Positions 43,546 through 51,362 of a stretch of DNA of 64,000 bases are shown piece by piece. The first letter of the stretch is position 1. Every line of letters starts with the position of its first letter. The position numbers and the translations under genes were made by a program. The notes beneath the pieces are model-generated. The model did no database searches and was not told the DNA's origin. It saw only the letters and a program-made list of their open reading frames with translations. Origin of the DNA: Actinoplanes flavus (GTDB lineage: Bacteria; Actinomycetota; Actinomycetes; Mycobacteriales; Micromonosporaceae); contig NZ_JAGFNS010000027.1 of assembly GCF_017592555.1 (NCBI RefSeq), forward strand, positions 1 to 64,000, given 5' to 3'.

Positions 43546-44901
43546 ATGACTGCGACATTGCCCGCCGCCGACATCACGGCCGCGAGACCCGACGCCGCGA
43601 CACTCAAGGGTCACTGGATCGACGACTGGCGGCCCGAGGACCGGGAGTTCTGGGAAGCCGGCGGTAAGAAGATCGCCAAGCGCAACCTGATCTTCTCGAT
43701 CTTCTCCGAGCACATCGGCTTCTCGGTGTGGTCGCTCTGGTCGGTGATGGTGCTCTTCCTCGGCCCGCAGTACGGCTTCGACCCGGCCCAGAAGTTCCTG
43801 CTCACCGCCGTTCCCACGCTGGTCGGCGCGGCGCTGCGGATTCCGTACACGTTCGCGGTGGCGAAGTTCGGCGGCCGGAACTGGACGATCGTCAGCGCGT
43901 CGCTGCTGCTGATCCCGTCGGTGCTGATGTCCTTCATGATCCAGCCGGGGGTCGAGTACAACACCCTGCTGATCCTGGCGGCACTGGCCGGCGTCGGCGG
44001 CGGCAACTTCGCCTCCTCGATGGCGAACATCAACGCCTTCTACCCGGACCGGCTCAAGGGCTGGGCGCTCGGCATCAACGCCGGCGGCGGCAACATCGGC
44101 GTCCCGGCGGTGCAGTTGGTCGGCCTGTTCGTCCTGGCGGTCTTCGGCGCCGACAACCCGGGCCTGGTCGCCGGCATCTACATCCCGCTGATCGTGCTCG
44201 CGGCGCTCGGCTCGGCGATCTACATGGACAACCTGACCCAGGCCCGCAACGAGAAGGGCGGCATGCGCGCCGCCGCCAAGGAGGGCCACACCTGGATCAT
44301 GTCGGTGCTCTACATCGGCACCTTCGGGTCGTTCATCGGCTTCGGGTTCGCGTTCGGCCAGGTGCTCCAGGTGCAGTTCGCGGAGACGTTCAACACGCCG
44401 ATCAAGGCCGCCTACCTGACCTTCCTCGGGCCGCTGCTGGGTTCGCTGATCCGCCCGTTCGGTGGGGCGCTGGCCGACAAGCTCGGTGGCGCGAAGGTCA
44501 CCTTCGTCAACTTCCTCGCCATGGCGGTGGGCGCCTCGATCGTCCTGTTCGCGGCGCAGCAGCGGTCGCTGCCGCTCTACCTGGTCGGCTTCATCACGCT
44601 GTTCATCCTCAGCGGACTGGGCAACGGTTCGACGTACAAGATGATCCCGGCGATCTTCAAGCAGAAGTACGCCGGTGACGAGCCGCGCGCCCGCCGGGTC
44701 TCCGGTGCGGTCATCGGCATCGCCGGCGCGATCGGCGCGGTCGGTGGTGTTCTGGTCAACCTGGCCTTCCGCCAGTCGTTCCTGACCTACAAGGACGCCG
44801 ACGCCGCGTACATGGCGTTCATCGGTTTCTACGCGCTCTGCGTGCTGATCACCTGGGTGGTCTACCTCCGCCCGGCAGCCCGTACGAAGATCGCGGTCTG
44901 A
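43546..44901 (+). CDS. narK: NarK-type nitrate/nitrite transporter
   Basis: A 451-residue MFS protein with 12 hydrophobic helices. The nitrate signature region GVGGGNFASSMANINAFYP (helix 5) and the second GNGSTYKMIPAIF (helix 11) are the NarK/NNP family motifs with their conserved Gly-rich faces. A 50-residue cytoplasmic N-terminus precedes helix 1. It starts 2 bp after nirD and supplies nitrate to the reductase encoded upstream, possibly exporting nitrite. The operon ends here at a strong terminator. Confidence 0.95.
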   Translation: MTATLPAADITAARPDAATLKGHWIDDWRPEDREFWEAGGKKIAKRNLIFSIFSEHIGFSVWSLWSVMVLFLGPQYGFDPAQKFLLTAVPTLVGAALRIPYTFAVAKFGGRNWTIVSASLLLIPSVLMSFMIQPGVEYNTLLILAALAGVGGGNFASSMANINAFYPDRLKGWALGINAGGGNIGVPAVQLVGLFVLAVFGADNPGLVAGIYIPLIVLAALGSAIYMDNLTQARNEKGGMRAAAKEGHTWIMSVLYIGTFGSFIGFGFAFGQVLQVQFAETFNTPIKAAYLTFLGPLLGSLIRPFGGALADKLGGAKVTFVNFLAMAVGASIVLFAAQQRSLPLYLVGFITLFILSGLGNGSTYKMIPAIFKQKYAGDEPRARRVSGAVIGIAGAIGAVGGVLVNLAFRQSFLTYKDADAAYMAFIGFYALCVLITWVVYLRPAARTKIAV

Positions 44902-44912
44902 CGTTCCACTTT

Positions 44913-44956
44913 CAGCCGAAGAGCCCTCCCCTTTTCGGGGGAGGGCTCTTCGGCTG
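44913..44956 (+). terminator. terminator of the nitrate assimilation operon
   Basis: A perfect 19-bp stem (44913-44931 with 44938-44956, arms beginning CAGCCGAAGAG) and a 6-nt TTTTCG loop, 11 bp after narK. It is the strongest hairpin in the window. Confidence 0.92.
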
Positions 44957-45025
44957 TCCGGGGGAGGTTTCGGAATAGATCACTCGAACGTGGTGTGCGT
45001 GTTCCCGGTCGGCGATCGCGGCGGT

Positions 45026-46816
45026 TCATAAGATCCAACTTGTCCAGAAGTTACCCTTTCTTACGGAAAGAGTGATTCGATGAACAAGATGACGCGTGCG
45101 CTCGTCATGACGGGCGTGGCCGCGGCCGCCGGCCTGGCCATCTCCGCCGGCCCCGCGGTCGCCTCCCCGGCGGGCCCGGCCGCCGTCGACGCCAAGCCGA
45201 AGGCCGCCGCGACGCAGCAGAAGGGCTTCAAGAGCCGCGAGCGGCTCCACGGGTTCTACCGCAGCCCGCGAACCTGCCACCGGATCGGCAAGTCCGGCGT
45301 CTGGCAGCACCGTTGGGAGCGGTACACCTGCTTCCGCGTCTACCGTGGCCTCCACCGCGGTGAGTGGGCGCTGAAGGTCTCCTACGGCTTCGGGTTCAAC
45401 GACCGTGACCGGGACTGGAACGACGGCCCGAAGGGCAACCGCTGGAACGACGGTCCGAACGACAACCGCTGGAACGACGGCCCGAACGACAACCGCTGGA
45501 ACGACGGTCCGAACGACCGTGACCAGGGCCCCCGTGGTCCGTGGAAGAAGAACTGAGCGCACCGCTCGATCGGCCGAGGGCCGCACCCCGCCAGGGGGGC
45601 GGCCCGCCGCCGGTCGAACGAACTCACCGGCACGGACCACCGCGCGCACCGAACCCAGCGCGGCCACGTCGCGGATCGGATCGCCGCGCACGATCACCAG
45701 ATCCGCCGCAAGGCCCGGTCGCAGCCGGCCGGTCCGGTCCGCGATCCCACAGGCGCGCGCGGCCAACGCGGTGGCCGAGGCCAGTGCCGCGACCACCGGC
45801 ACGCCGCATTCCACCAATTCCGCGATCGTACGGTGGAGAAAGCCGTGTGGTTTCGCCGGATGAATCCCCGAGTCCACGCCACTGATCATCGTCACCCCGC
45901 CCCGGAACAGCTCGCCGACCTGCTCGCGCCGCCGGCTCAGGTCGAACCCGGCCCGGGCCATCCGCTCGGCCACCTCCGGAGGCGGCTTCCCGGTCGGCCC
46001 GAAGTCGTGACCCACCGTCGGGCAGACCACGATCCCGGCCGCCGCGATCTGTTCGGCCAGCCCCGGCGGCGTACGCGCTCCGCCCGGCCCCAGGCAGGTG
46101 CAGTGCTCGATGCCGTCCACACCGGCCGCGACCGCCTGCCGGACCCCGGCGGTGGCGTGCGCGTGCGCGGTGACCGGCAGCCCCAGCCGGTGCGCCTCGC
46201 CGACCACGGCCCGCAGCTCCTCACCGGTGAACTGGCAGGCCCGGACATCGGTGCCGATGGTCGCCAGGCCGCCGGTCGCCATCACCTTGACCAGATCGGC
46301 GCCGTGCTCGGCCCGTTCCCGCACCGCCCGCCGCAGCTCCGCCACGCCCCGCACGCCGCCACCCATCGCCGCGCAGTGACCGTCCGGTGTGGTGATCGGC
46401 GGCCCGGCCGCGACCACGTGCGGACGGGCCGGACGGCTGCCACGGTGCCGGTCGACCACCGCCCAGTCCTGGTCGCCGAGGTCGCGAACCGCCGTGACAC
46501 CGGCCGCCAGCTGCACGGACAGCGACGCCTCGATCGCCTCGTCCAGCTCGGCACGGCCGAGGCCGGGCAGCCGGTCGAGGGCGTCCGCCTCGCTGTTGCC
46601 ACACAGGTGGGTGTGCGCGTCGATCAGGCCCGGCAGCAGCGTGGTGCCCGGCTCGTGCCACTCCGGCCACCCGTCCGGAGCGGGTGCGGCACCCGGCTCC
46701 ACCCCGGTGATCAACCCCTGCTCGACCAGGACCAGGGCGCCGCCGGGCAGCTCTCGCTCGCCGTCGAACGCCAGATCAGCCCGGAAGGCCTGCCGTACTA
46801 CCTTGGTAGTCCGCAT
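45026..46816 (-). CDS. amidohydrolase, with a long read-through tail
   Basis: A metal-dependent amidohydrolase of the imidazolonepropionase/prolidase-like group. Ligands: DAHTHL (two His), Lys in DLVKVMATGG, HAHA, HCTCLG and Asp in GVDSGI. The enzyme part spans about residues 1-395. No in-frame stop follows until 45026, so the frame runs 596 residues and the last 200 are antisense to the secreted-protein gene at 45080. Those residues are Val/Arg/Pro-repetitive and look non-functional as an enzyme. ATG 46816 overlaps a palindromic operator. Divergent from a TetR gene 24 bp away, probably its repressor. Substrate unknown. Confidence 0.8.
   Translation of the reverse strand: MRTTKVVRQAFRADLAFDGERELPGGALVLVEQGLITGVEPGAAPAPDGWPEWHEPGTTLLPGLIDAHTHLCGNSEADALDRLPGLGRAELDEAIEASLSVQLAAGVTAVRDLGDQDWAVVDRHRGSRPARPHVVAAGPPITTPDGHCAAMGGGVRGVAELRRAVRERAEHGADLVKVMATGGLATIGTDVRACQFTGEELRAVVGEAHRLGLPVTAHAHATAGVRQAVAAGVDGIEHCTCLGPGGARTPPGLAEQIAAAGIVVCPTVGHDFGPTGKPPPEVAERMARAGFDLSRRREQVGELFRGGVTMISGVDSGIHPAKPHGFLHRTIAELVECGVPVVAALASATALAARACGIADRTGRLRPGLAADLVIVRGDPIRDVAALGSVRAVVRAGEFVRPAAGRPPGGVRPSADRAVRSVLLPRTTGALVTVVRTVVPAVVVRAVVPAVVVRTVVPAVALRAVVPVPVTVVEPEAVGDLQRPLTAVEATVDAEAGVPLPTVLPDAGLADPVAGSRAAVEPVEPLAALEALLLRRGGLRLGVDGGRARRGGDRGAGGDGQAGGRGHARHDERTRHLVHRITLSVRKGNFWTSWIL
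45080..45556 (+). CDS. secreted protein with WNDGPND repeats
   Basis: A 158-residue secreted protein. MNKMTRALVMTGVAAAAGLA and GPAVASPAG form a Sec signal. The mature core has C-x17-C (CHRIGK to YTCF) then C-x11-W-A-L, the same spacing as the small secreted proteins near 34 kb. The C-terminus (about 113-150) is four copies of a 9-residue unit (RWNDGPNDN), Asn/Asp-rich and possibly ion- or wall-binding. High third-position GC supports this strand. It lies wholly within the antisense tail of the amidohydrolase frame. Confidence 0.8.
   Translation: MNKMTRALVMTGVAAAAGLAISAGPAVASPAGPAAVDAKPKAAATQQKGFKSRERLHGFYRSPRTCHRIGKSGVWQHRWERYTCFRVYRGLHRGEWALKVSYGFGFNDRDRDWNDGPKGNRWNDGPNDNRWNDGPNDNRWNDGPNDRDQGPRGPWKKN
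45415..45520 (+). repeat. 27-bp in-frame repeat in the secreted protein
   Basis: About four copies of a 27-bp unit containing CGCTGGAACGACGG encode RWNDGPNDN. The outer copies are slightly diverged (DWNDGPKGN first, RWNDGPNDR last). Confidence 0.9.
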
Positions 46817-46831
46817 GACTACGATGGTAGT
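46797..46831. promoter_or_regulatory. paired TetR operators
   Basis: ACTACCTTGGTAGT (46797-46810) is a perfect 14-bp palindrome and ACTACGATGGTAGT (46818-46831) a near copy. Their centres are 21 bp apart, two helical turns. The first is inside codons 3-7 of the amidohydrolase and the second lies in the 24-bp spacer, next to the TetR start. Confidence 0.75.
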
Positions 46832-46840
46832 TTGGGTGGC

Positions 46841-47398
46841 ATGGGAAGCAGAAGGGACGAGCTCCTCGACGCCGCCATCGAGGTACTCGGTCAATCCGGC
46901 ATCCACGGCCTCACCCACCGCAGGGTCGACGCCGCCGCCGGCCTGCCCGCCGGTTCCACGTCCAACCTGTTCCGCACCCGAGACGCGCTCCTGGAAGCGG
47001 TCGCCGAACGTTTCACCGAACGGGAAACGGCCAACTGGGAGCGGCTCGCGTTCGGTGTCCCACCCGCGACGCCGCGGGAGTTCGCCCTGCTCATGACGTT
47101 GTTCGCCCGGGAGGCCACCGGGCCCAGCCGGACGCTGACGCTGGCCCGCTATGCCATGCTCGTGGAAGCCGGCATCCAGCCGGAGTTGCGGGCCCGGCTG
47201 CGGGAGACCGGCGGCCGGGTCAACACCTGGTTCATGGCCTGGTTGCGGTTCGCCGGCTCCACCGATCCCGAACGCCACGCCCCGATCCTGATGAACCACT
47301 GGACCGGCGCCGTCCTGCACGAATTGGCCATGCCCGATCCCGACTTCGACCCGTCCGCCCAGTTCACCGCCCTCGCCGAGGCCGTTCTCACACCATGA
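46841..47398 (+). CDS. TetR-family transcriptional regulator
   Basis: A 185-residue TetR protein. HTH at about 5-50: ELLDAAIEVLGQSGIHGLTHRRVDAAAGLPAGS, with STSNLFRTRDALLEAV in place of the usual YYHF turn. The C-terminal helices show no recognised ligand site. ATG 46841 lies 10 bp from the second palindrome. It should repress itself and the divergent amidohydrolase. Confidence 0.9.
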   Translation: MGSRRDELLDAAIEVLGQSGIHGLTHRRVDAAAGLPAGSTSNLFRTRDALLEAVAERFTERETANWERLAFGVPPATPREFALLMTLFAREATGPSRTLTLARYAMLVEAGIQPELRARLRETGGRVNTWFMAWLRFAGSTDPERHAPILMNHWTGAVLHELAMPDPDFDPSAQFTALAEAVLTP

Positions 47399-47561
47399 GG
47401 CGGCTCGGTTCTGGGCCGTTCCAGCGTTGCTGAAAGACCGAAGTCCCGGCTCCTTGCCCTGATCCCGCCCGCGTCTTCTCCTACTGTTCCGTCCTTCCGC
47501 TCTCCCGGGCACCTGTCCGGATCACGTCCACAGTGCACAGCGGCCAGAAGTCGGCAGGCCC

Positions 47562-47770
47562 CCGGGTTGTTGTTCCGGTTCGCGTGTCGGATGGCTGTGG
47601 TTCCGGTCGGTTTCCGGGTTGTTGTTCCGGCTCGCGTGTCGGATGGCTCTGATTCCGGTCGGTCGGGTCGTTGTTCCGGCTCGTGCGTCGGGTGGCTGTG
47701 GTTCCGGTCGGTTTCCGGGTCGTTGTTCCGGCTCGCGCGCCGGGTTGTTGTTCCGGTCGGCCGTTCGGGC
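47562..47770. repeat. 52-bp degenerate tandem repeat
   Basis: About four copies of a unit beginning CCGGGTTGTTGTTCCGG start at 47562, 47614, 47663 and 47715, with a final partial copy at 47740. Periods are 52, 49, 52 and 25 bp. The array ends about 46 bp before the next gene, so it occupies that gene's upstream region. Confidence 0.9.
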
Positions 47771-47815
47771 CGGCCTTTCCCGCCCGTTCCATCGGTCTAC
47801 CAGGAGGTCATCGAG

Positions 47816-48454
47816 ATGGACCCATGGCCCGAAATCCACCGGCAGCGGATCGCCGTCGCCGATCTGCTCGACAGCCTCGCCGCCGACGATTGGAACCGGC
47901 CGTCCCTCTGTGCCGGATGGACGATCCACGACGTCGCCGCCCATCTCACCCTTCAGCAGCTGGGCCTGCGTGACCTGCCCGCGCTGCTCCGGTCCTGGAA
48001 GGGCGGCATGCACCCGACGATTCAGGAAATGGCCCGCCGCCGCGCGTCAGCCCGTACCCCGCGGGAGCTCGTCGCCGAGATCCGCGACACCGCGGCCCTG
48101 CGCCGCCGCAACATCGGGGTCACCCCGCTGGAGACGCTCATCGACCTGCTGGTCCATGGGCAGGACATCGCACTGCCCCTCGGTCGCGTCCACCCGATGC
48201 CGCCGGAGGCGGCCGCCGTCGCCACCCAACGGATCCTCACCATGCGTTTCCCGCCGCCCGACCCGGCGGCACGCACCGCGGACGGCCTCCGCCTGACCGC
48301 CACGGACGTGGACTGGTCCCACGGCGACGGCCCTGAGGCCCGCGGCCCGATCGCCGCTCTGCTCCTGGTCGTCACCGGTCGCACGATCGCACTACCGCAG
48401 CTCACCGGCCCAGGCGCCGAACTCCTCGTCGCCCGTGCCGCCCGCCTCCGCTAG
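47816..48454 (+). CDS. maleylpyruvate isomerase-family (DinB-like) protein
   Basis: A 212-residue protein of the mycothiol-dependent maleylpyruvate isomerase/DinB-like family. The N-terminal LADSLAADDWNRPSLCAGWT-like region (LLDSLAADDW, SLCAGWTIHDVAAHL) is the family signature and supplies a metal-binding His, with others in DLLVHGQDIA. ATG 47816 follows AGGAGGT at ideal spacing. Family members use mycothiol or act as thiol transferases in actinobacteria; the substrate here is unknown. Confidence 0.85.
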   Translation: MDPWPEIHRQRIAVADLLDSLAADDWNRPSLCAGWTIHDVAAHLTLQQLGLRDLPALLRSWKGGMHPTIQEMARRRASARTPRELVAEIRDTAALRRRNIGVTPLETLIDLLVHGQDIALPLGRVHPMPPEAAAVATQRILTMRFPPPDPAARTADGLRLTATDVDWSHGDGPEARGPIAALLLVVTGRTIALPQLTGPGAELLVARAARLR

Positions 48455-48471
48455 AGACCTTCACGTTCCGG

Positions 48472-48805
48472 GCAGCATGCTGCGCCTCCCACACTCACCG
48501 GACCGCGTGTCCTTGGACGTTGCGCCTTCCGCACCCATCTGGCCGCGTGGCCTCGGGCGCTGCGTCTCCCGCGCCTATGTGACCGCACACCTTGGACGTT
48601 GCGCCTTCTGCACCCATCTGGCCGCGTGGCCTCGGGCGCTGCGTCTCCCGCGCCTATGTGACCGCACGACTTTGGAGGTTGCGCCTTCTGCACCCATCTG
48701 GCCGCGTGGCCTCGGGCGCTGCGTCTCCCGCGCCTATGTCACCGCACGACCTTGGACGTTGCGCCTCTCATACCCATCTGACCGCGCGACCTTGGACGTT
48801 AAGCC
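48472..48805. repeat. 40-bp/80-bp higher-order tandem repeat
   Basis: CTTGGACGTTGCGCC-type starts occur at 48512, 48591, 48671, 48751 and 48791, giving periods of 79, 80, 80 and 40 bp. Each 80-bp unit is two related 40-bp halves (CTTGGACGTTGCGCC and CCTCGGGCGCTGCGTC types), so the array is about eight half-units. The period does not preserve frame. The rest of the spacer to 48962 shows nothing I can name. Confidence 0.93.
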
Positions 48806-48962
48806 ACCGGGAACGGTGGTGAATCGTCCAAGATCGATGTGTAGACAGGTGCGGGTGGCGTCACCGGCGCGACCCGCACCACGAAAGCGGTCGGGAGACC
48901 TTTCGCGGTCCGGGGCCGCGCGAGGAAGGGGCCAGGCCGCCGGGCCTCATCCGCGCCGTCGT

Positions 48963-51362
48963 TCACCCCGCCGGACGGGGACGGCGACCCCACAGCACCA
49001 GACCGGCCAGCAGCATCGCACCGCCCAGGACGGCCATCGCGACGGCCGTGCCGGTCTGGGCGCCACCCTCCAGGTGCGACGCCACGATCCACCCGCCGGA
49101 GATGTCGAACACCAACACCATCAGACCCTGGGGAACGACCGGGATCCAGCCGACGGTCAGCAGCACCAGAGCCCAGGCGGTGGAGCGGTTCTCCCGGTAC
49201 CAGTCAGCGTCCCACTTCATCGGGATCGGCGTTTCCGGCGCGCGCGTGCGTTTCCCGGCCTCGGTGAGCACCTCGGCGCCACGGTTGGCCATCCGGTCGT
49301 CGGCCAGCCACGCGCCACCCCACCAGGCGCCGGCGCCGGCCGCGACTCCGGCCAGCGGAGCGAGCCAGCGCAGGCCCTCCGGACCCCAGATCAACAACGC
49401 CATCGGTACGGACGACGCGATCACGGCCGCACCGGACGCCACCAGCACGCTGATGATGTCGGTCGGATTGTCGGCCGAGGTGGGATGCCGCGGATCGGGT
49501 ACCGGCCGAACCCGCAGCAGCGACACCCACACCGGCACCGTGGCACCCGCCCCCAGCACGGCGGGCAGCACCGTGAGCGCGGGCAACGGGTCGACATGCG
49601 GAGCGACAAGATTTCCGCCGACCGTCAGCAACAGCGCGATCGGGGTGACCAGAAGCAGCCAGGCGAGCGCCCGCCCGCGCACCTCGGCCCGCTCCCCGCC
49701 GGGAACGGTGAGCGGCATCCACAGTGCGGTACCGTCCAGCCCGACGAGCCCAGCCGACATGGCCGCCGCCCACAGTGCGGTGAAGACCCCGGCCCACGGC
49801 ACGAGCAGATCCGCGTCGGCGAGCATCGGCAGCCCGGCGAGCAGCGCCCCGTAGACGACCGCGAACGCCAGATACTGCACGCGGAGCGGATGCCGCACCC
49901 AGGTACGCAGCTCCCGCCCAGCGACCGCCCACACCGGCCCGGGCCCCCACCAGCCGCCCGGCAGCCGCCACACACTCACTGCATCGCGCGCGTTCTCCGA
50001 ACTGCCCACACCCACAGCATCACCAGTGCTTCCCGCACTGTCGGTGTCGACGACACCGCTGATGTTGACCGCGCTGCCGGTGTTGACGGCGCTCTCGGTG
50101 TCGATGCCATTGCCGGCGTCGACTGCGCTGCCCATGTTGATTGCGCTGTTCGTATTGACTGCACTGTTCGTATTGACAGTGCTGCTTGTGTGGACGGGGC
50201 TGATTGCGTTGACGGGGTCGCCGGCGTTGACCTTGTTGGTGGCGATGGGTGGGGGAGTCGGGCCCGGGGCGGGTTCGGGGCGGAGGCCCGCTGTGCGGCG
50301 GGGGCGCCACGAGATGCCGGCCACGAGGGTTCGCCGGACCAGTGCCACATAGGTGGCGCCCGCGGCCACGACCAGCAGCACCAGGCCGGTGATCATCCAG
50401 AGGCTCTGGAGCGGCGGGCCGGACACCGCGGTCACCGGCCAACTGCCGGGGAAGTAGCGCAGCCAGCGGGCGATGTGCTCAGGCGTCCGGTCGAGCAGGA
50501 CCGTGATCCACGGCGCGACCGCCCACACCGAGCCGAGCACGCCCATCACGGTGCCGGTGAAGGCGCCGGTCACGACGGCGCCGACCGGGCCGCCGGCGTG
50601 GCCGACCGTCTCCAGGGCGACCGCCGAGCCGATCAGGCCGGTCAGCCACAGCAGCAGCGCCCCGAGCGCGGCGACCAGGACACCGTCCGGACCGTACCGG
50701 ACCGCGTGTACCGGCAGTGACCCCAGCGCGATCAGGGAGACCACCGGGCCGATGCCGACCGCGGACGCGGCGAGCAGACCGGCCGCCGCCGTGGCGCCGC
50801 TGACCGGCTCCAGGCGCAAATGGGAGGGGCGGACCCGGCCGCGGCCGCCGCCCAGCATCAGTGGGAGCACGATCCAGCCGAGCACCCAGGTGCCCGCCAG
50901 GATGGAGAGGGTGTGCTGGTCACCGCTCATCGCGTACCGGATCAGCCATGCGGCCGCGAGTAGACCGCACAGGCCCGCCACCGCCGGACCGGGATGCTCG
51001 CGCAGCGAGCGCCGCAGCATCGCGACCCGCATCCGGGCGACGACACCGGCCGCGCTCATCGCACCGATCCCGGCCCGCCCCGATCCCGCGGCCTTGCTGG
51101 TGGCGTCGTCATCGAGGGTTGAGAGTGGGCTCGTGACCGTGGCCATCGCGTCGCCGCTTGAGGCTGAGGGTGGGTTCGTGGTCTCGCTCGTTGCGTTGCC
51201 GTCTTGAGGTGTGTGCTGGTTCGTCGCGTTGGTGTTCGGGGTTGTGTGCGGGTTGGTGGCCTGGGGCGTCGCGTCGTCGCTGTCGGGGGCTGAGGGTGGG
51301 TTCATGGCCTTGTTCGGGGCGTCGCCGCCCGTGGGTGTGGATGGGCGAGCGGCCTCACTCAC
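48963..51362 (-). CDS. ABC-2-type exporter permease with repeat linkers
   Basis: A 799-residue integral membrane protein with about 14 hydrophobic helices in two groups. It starts at GTG 51362, overlapping the ATPase stop by 4 bp. Residues about 1-95 are low-complexity (repeats like NPPSAPDSDDAT). Helices occupy about 110-340. A hydrophilic insert at about 365-455 is a six-residue repeat (NTNSAV, DTESAV and similar). Helices resume to the C-terminus. Without the two repeat tracts the protein would be an ordinary ABC-2 permease of about 600 residues. It works with the upstream ATPase; the substrate is unknown. Confidence 0.85.
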   Translation of the reverse strand: MSEAARPSTPTGGDAPNKAMNPPSAPDSDDATPQATNPHTTPNTNATNQHTPQDGNATSETTNPPSASSGDAMATVTSPLSTLDDDATSKAAGSGRAGIGAMSAAGVVARMRVAMLRRSLREHPGPAVAGLCGLLAAAWLIRYAMSGDQHTLSILAGTWVLGWIVLPLMLGGGRGRVRPSHLRLEPVSGATAAAGLLAASAVGIGPVVSLIALGSLPVHAVRYGPDGVLVAALGALLLWLTGLIGSAVALETVGHAGGPVGAVVTGAFTGTVMGVLGSVWAVAPWITVLLDRTPEHIARWLRYFPGSWPVTAVSGPPLQSLWMITGLVLLVVAAGATYVALVRRTLVAGISWRPRRTAGLRPEPAPGPTPPPIATNKVNAGDPVNAISPVHTSSTVNTNSAVNTNSAINMGSAVDAGNGIDTESAVNTGSAVNISGVVDTDSAGSTGDAVGVGSSENARDAVSVWRLPGGWWGPGPVWAVAGRELRTWVRHPLRVQYLAFAVVYGALLAGLPMLADADLLVPWAGVFTALWAAAMSAGLVGLDGTALWMPLTVPGGERAEVRGRALAWLLLVTPIALLLTVGGNLVAPHVDPLPALTVLPAVLGAGATVPVWVSLLRVRPVPDPRHPTSADNPTDIISVLVASGAAVIASSVPMALLIWGPEGLRWLAPLAGVAAGAGAWWGGAWLADDRMANRGAEVLTEAGKRTRAPETPIPMKWDADWYRENRSTAWALVLLTVGWIPVVPQGLMVLVFDISGGWIVASHLEGGAQTGTAVAMAVLGGAMLLAGLVLWGRRPRPAG
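50050..50240 (-). repeat. 18-bp in-frame repeat within the permease gene
   Basis: About ten degenerate copies of an 18-bp unit (GTATTGACTGCACTGTTC on the + strand) encode the permease linker NTxSAV repeats. The word GTTGAC or a close variant recurs in most copies. Confidence 0.85.

Noticed and set aside
48435-50720. Rightward frame across the 80-bp repeats and antisense to the permease
   Set aside because: The repeat period breaks frame, and the rest is antisense to a membrane protein.
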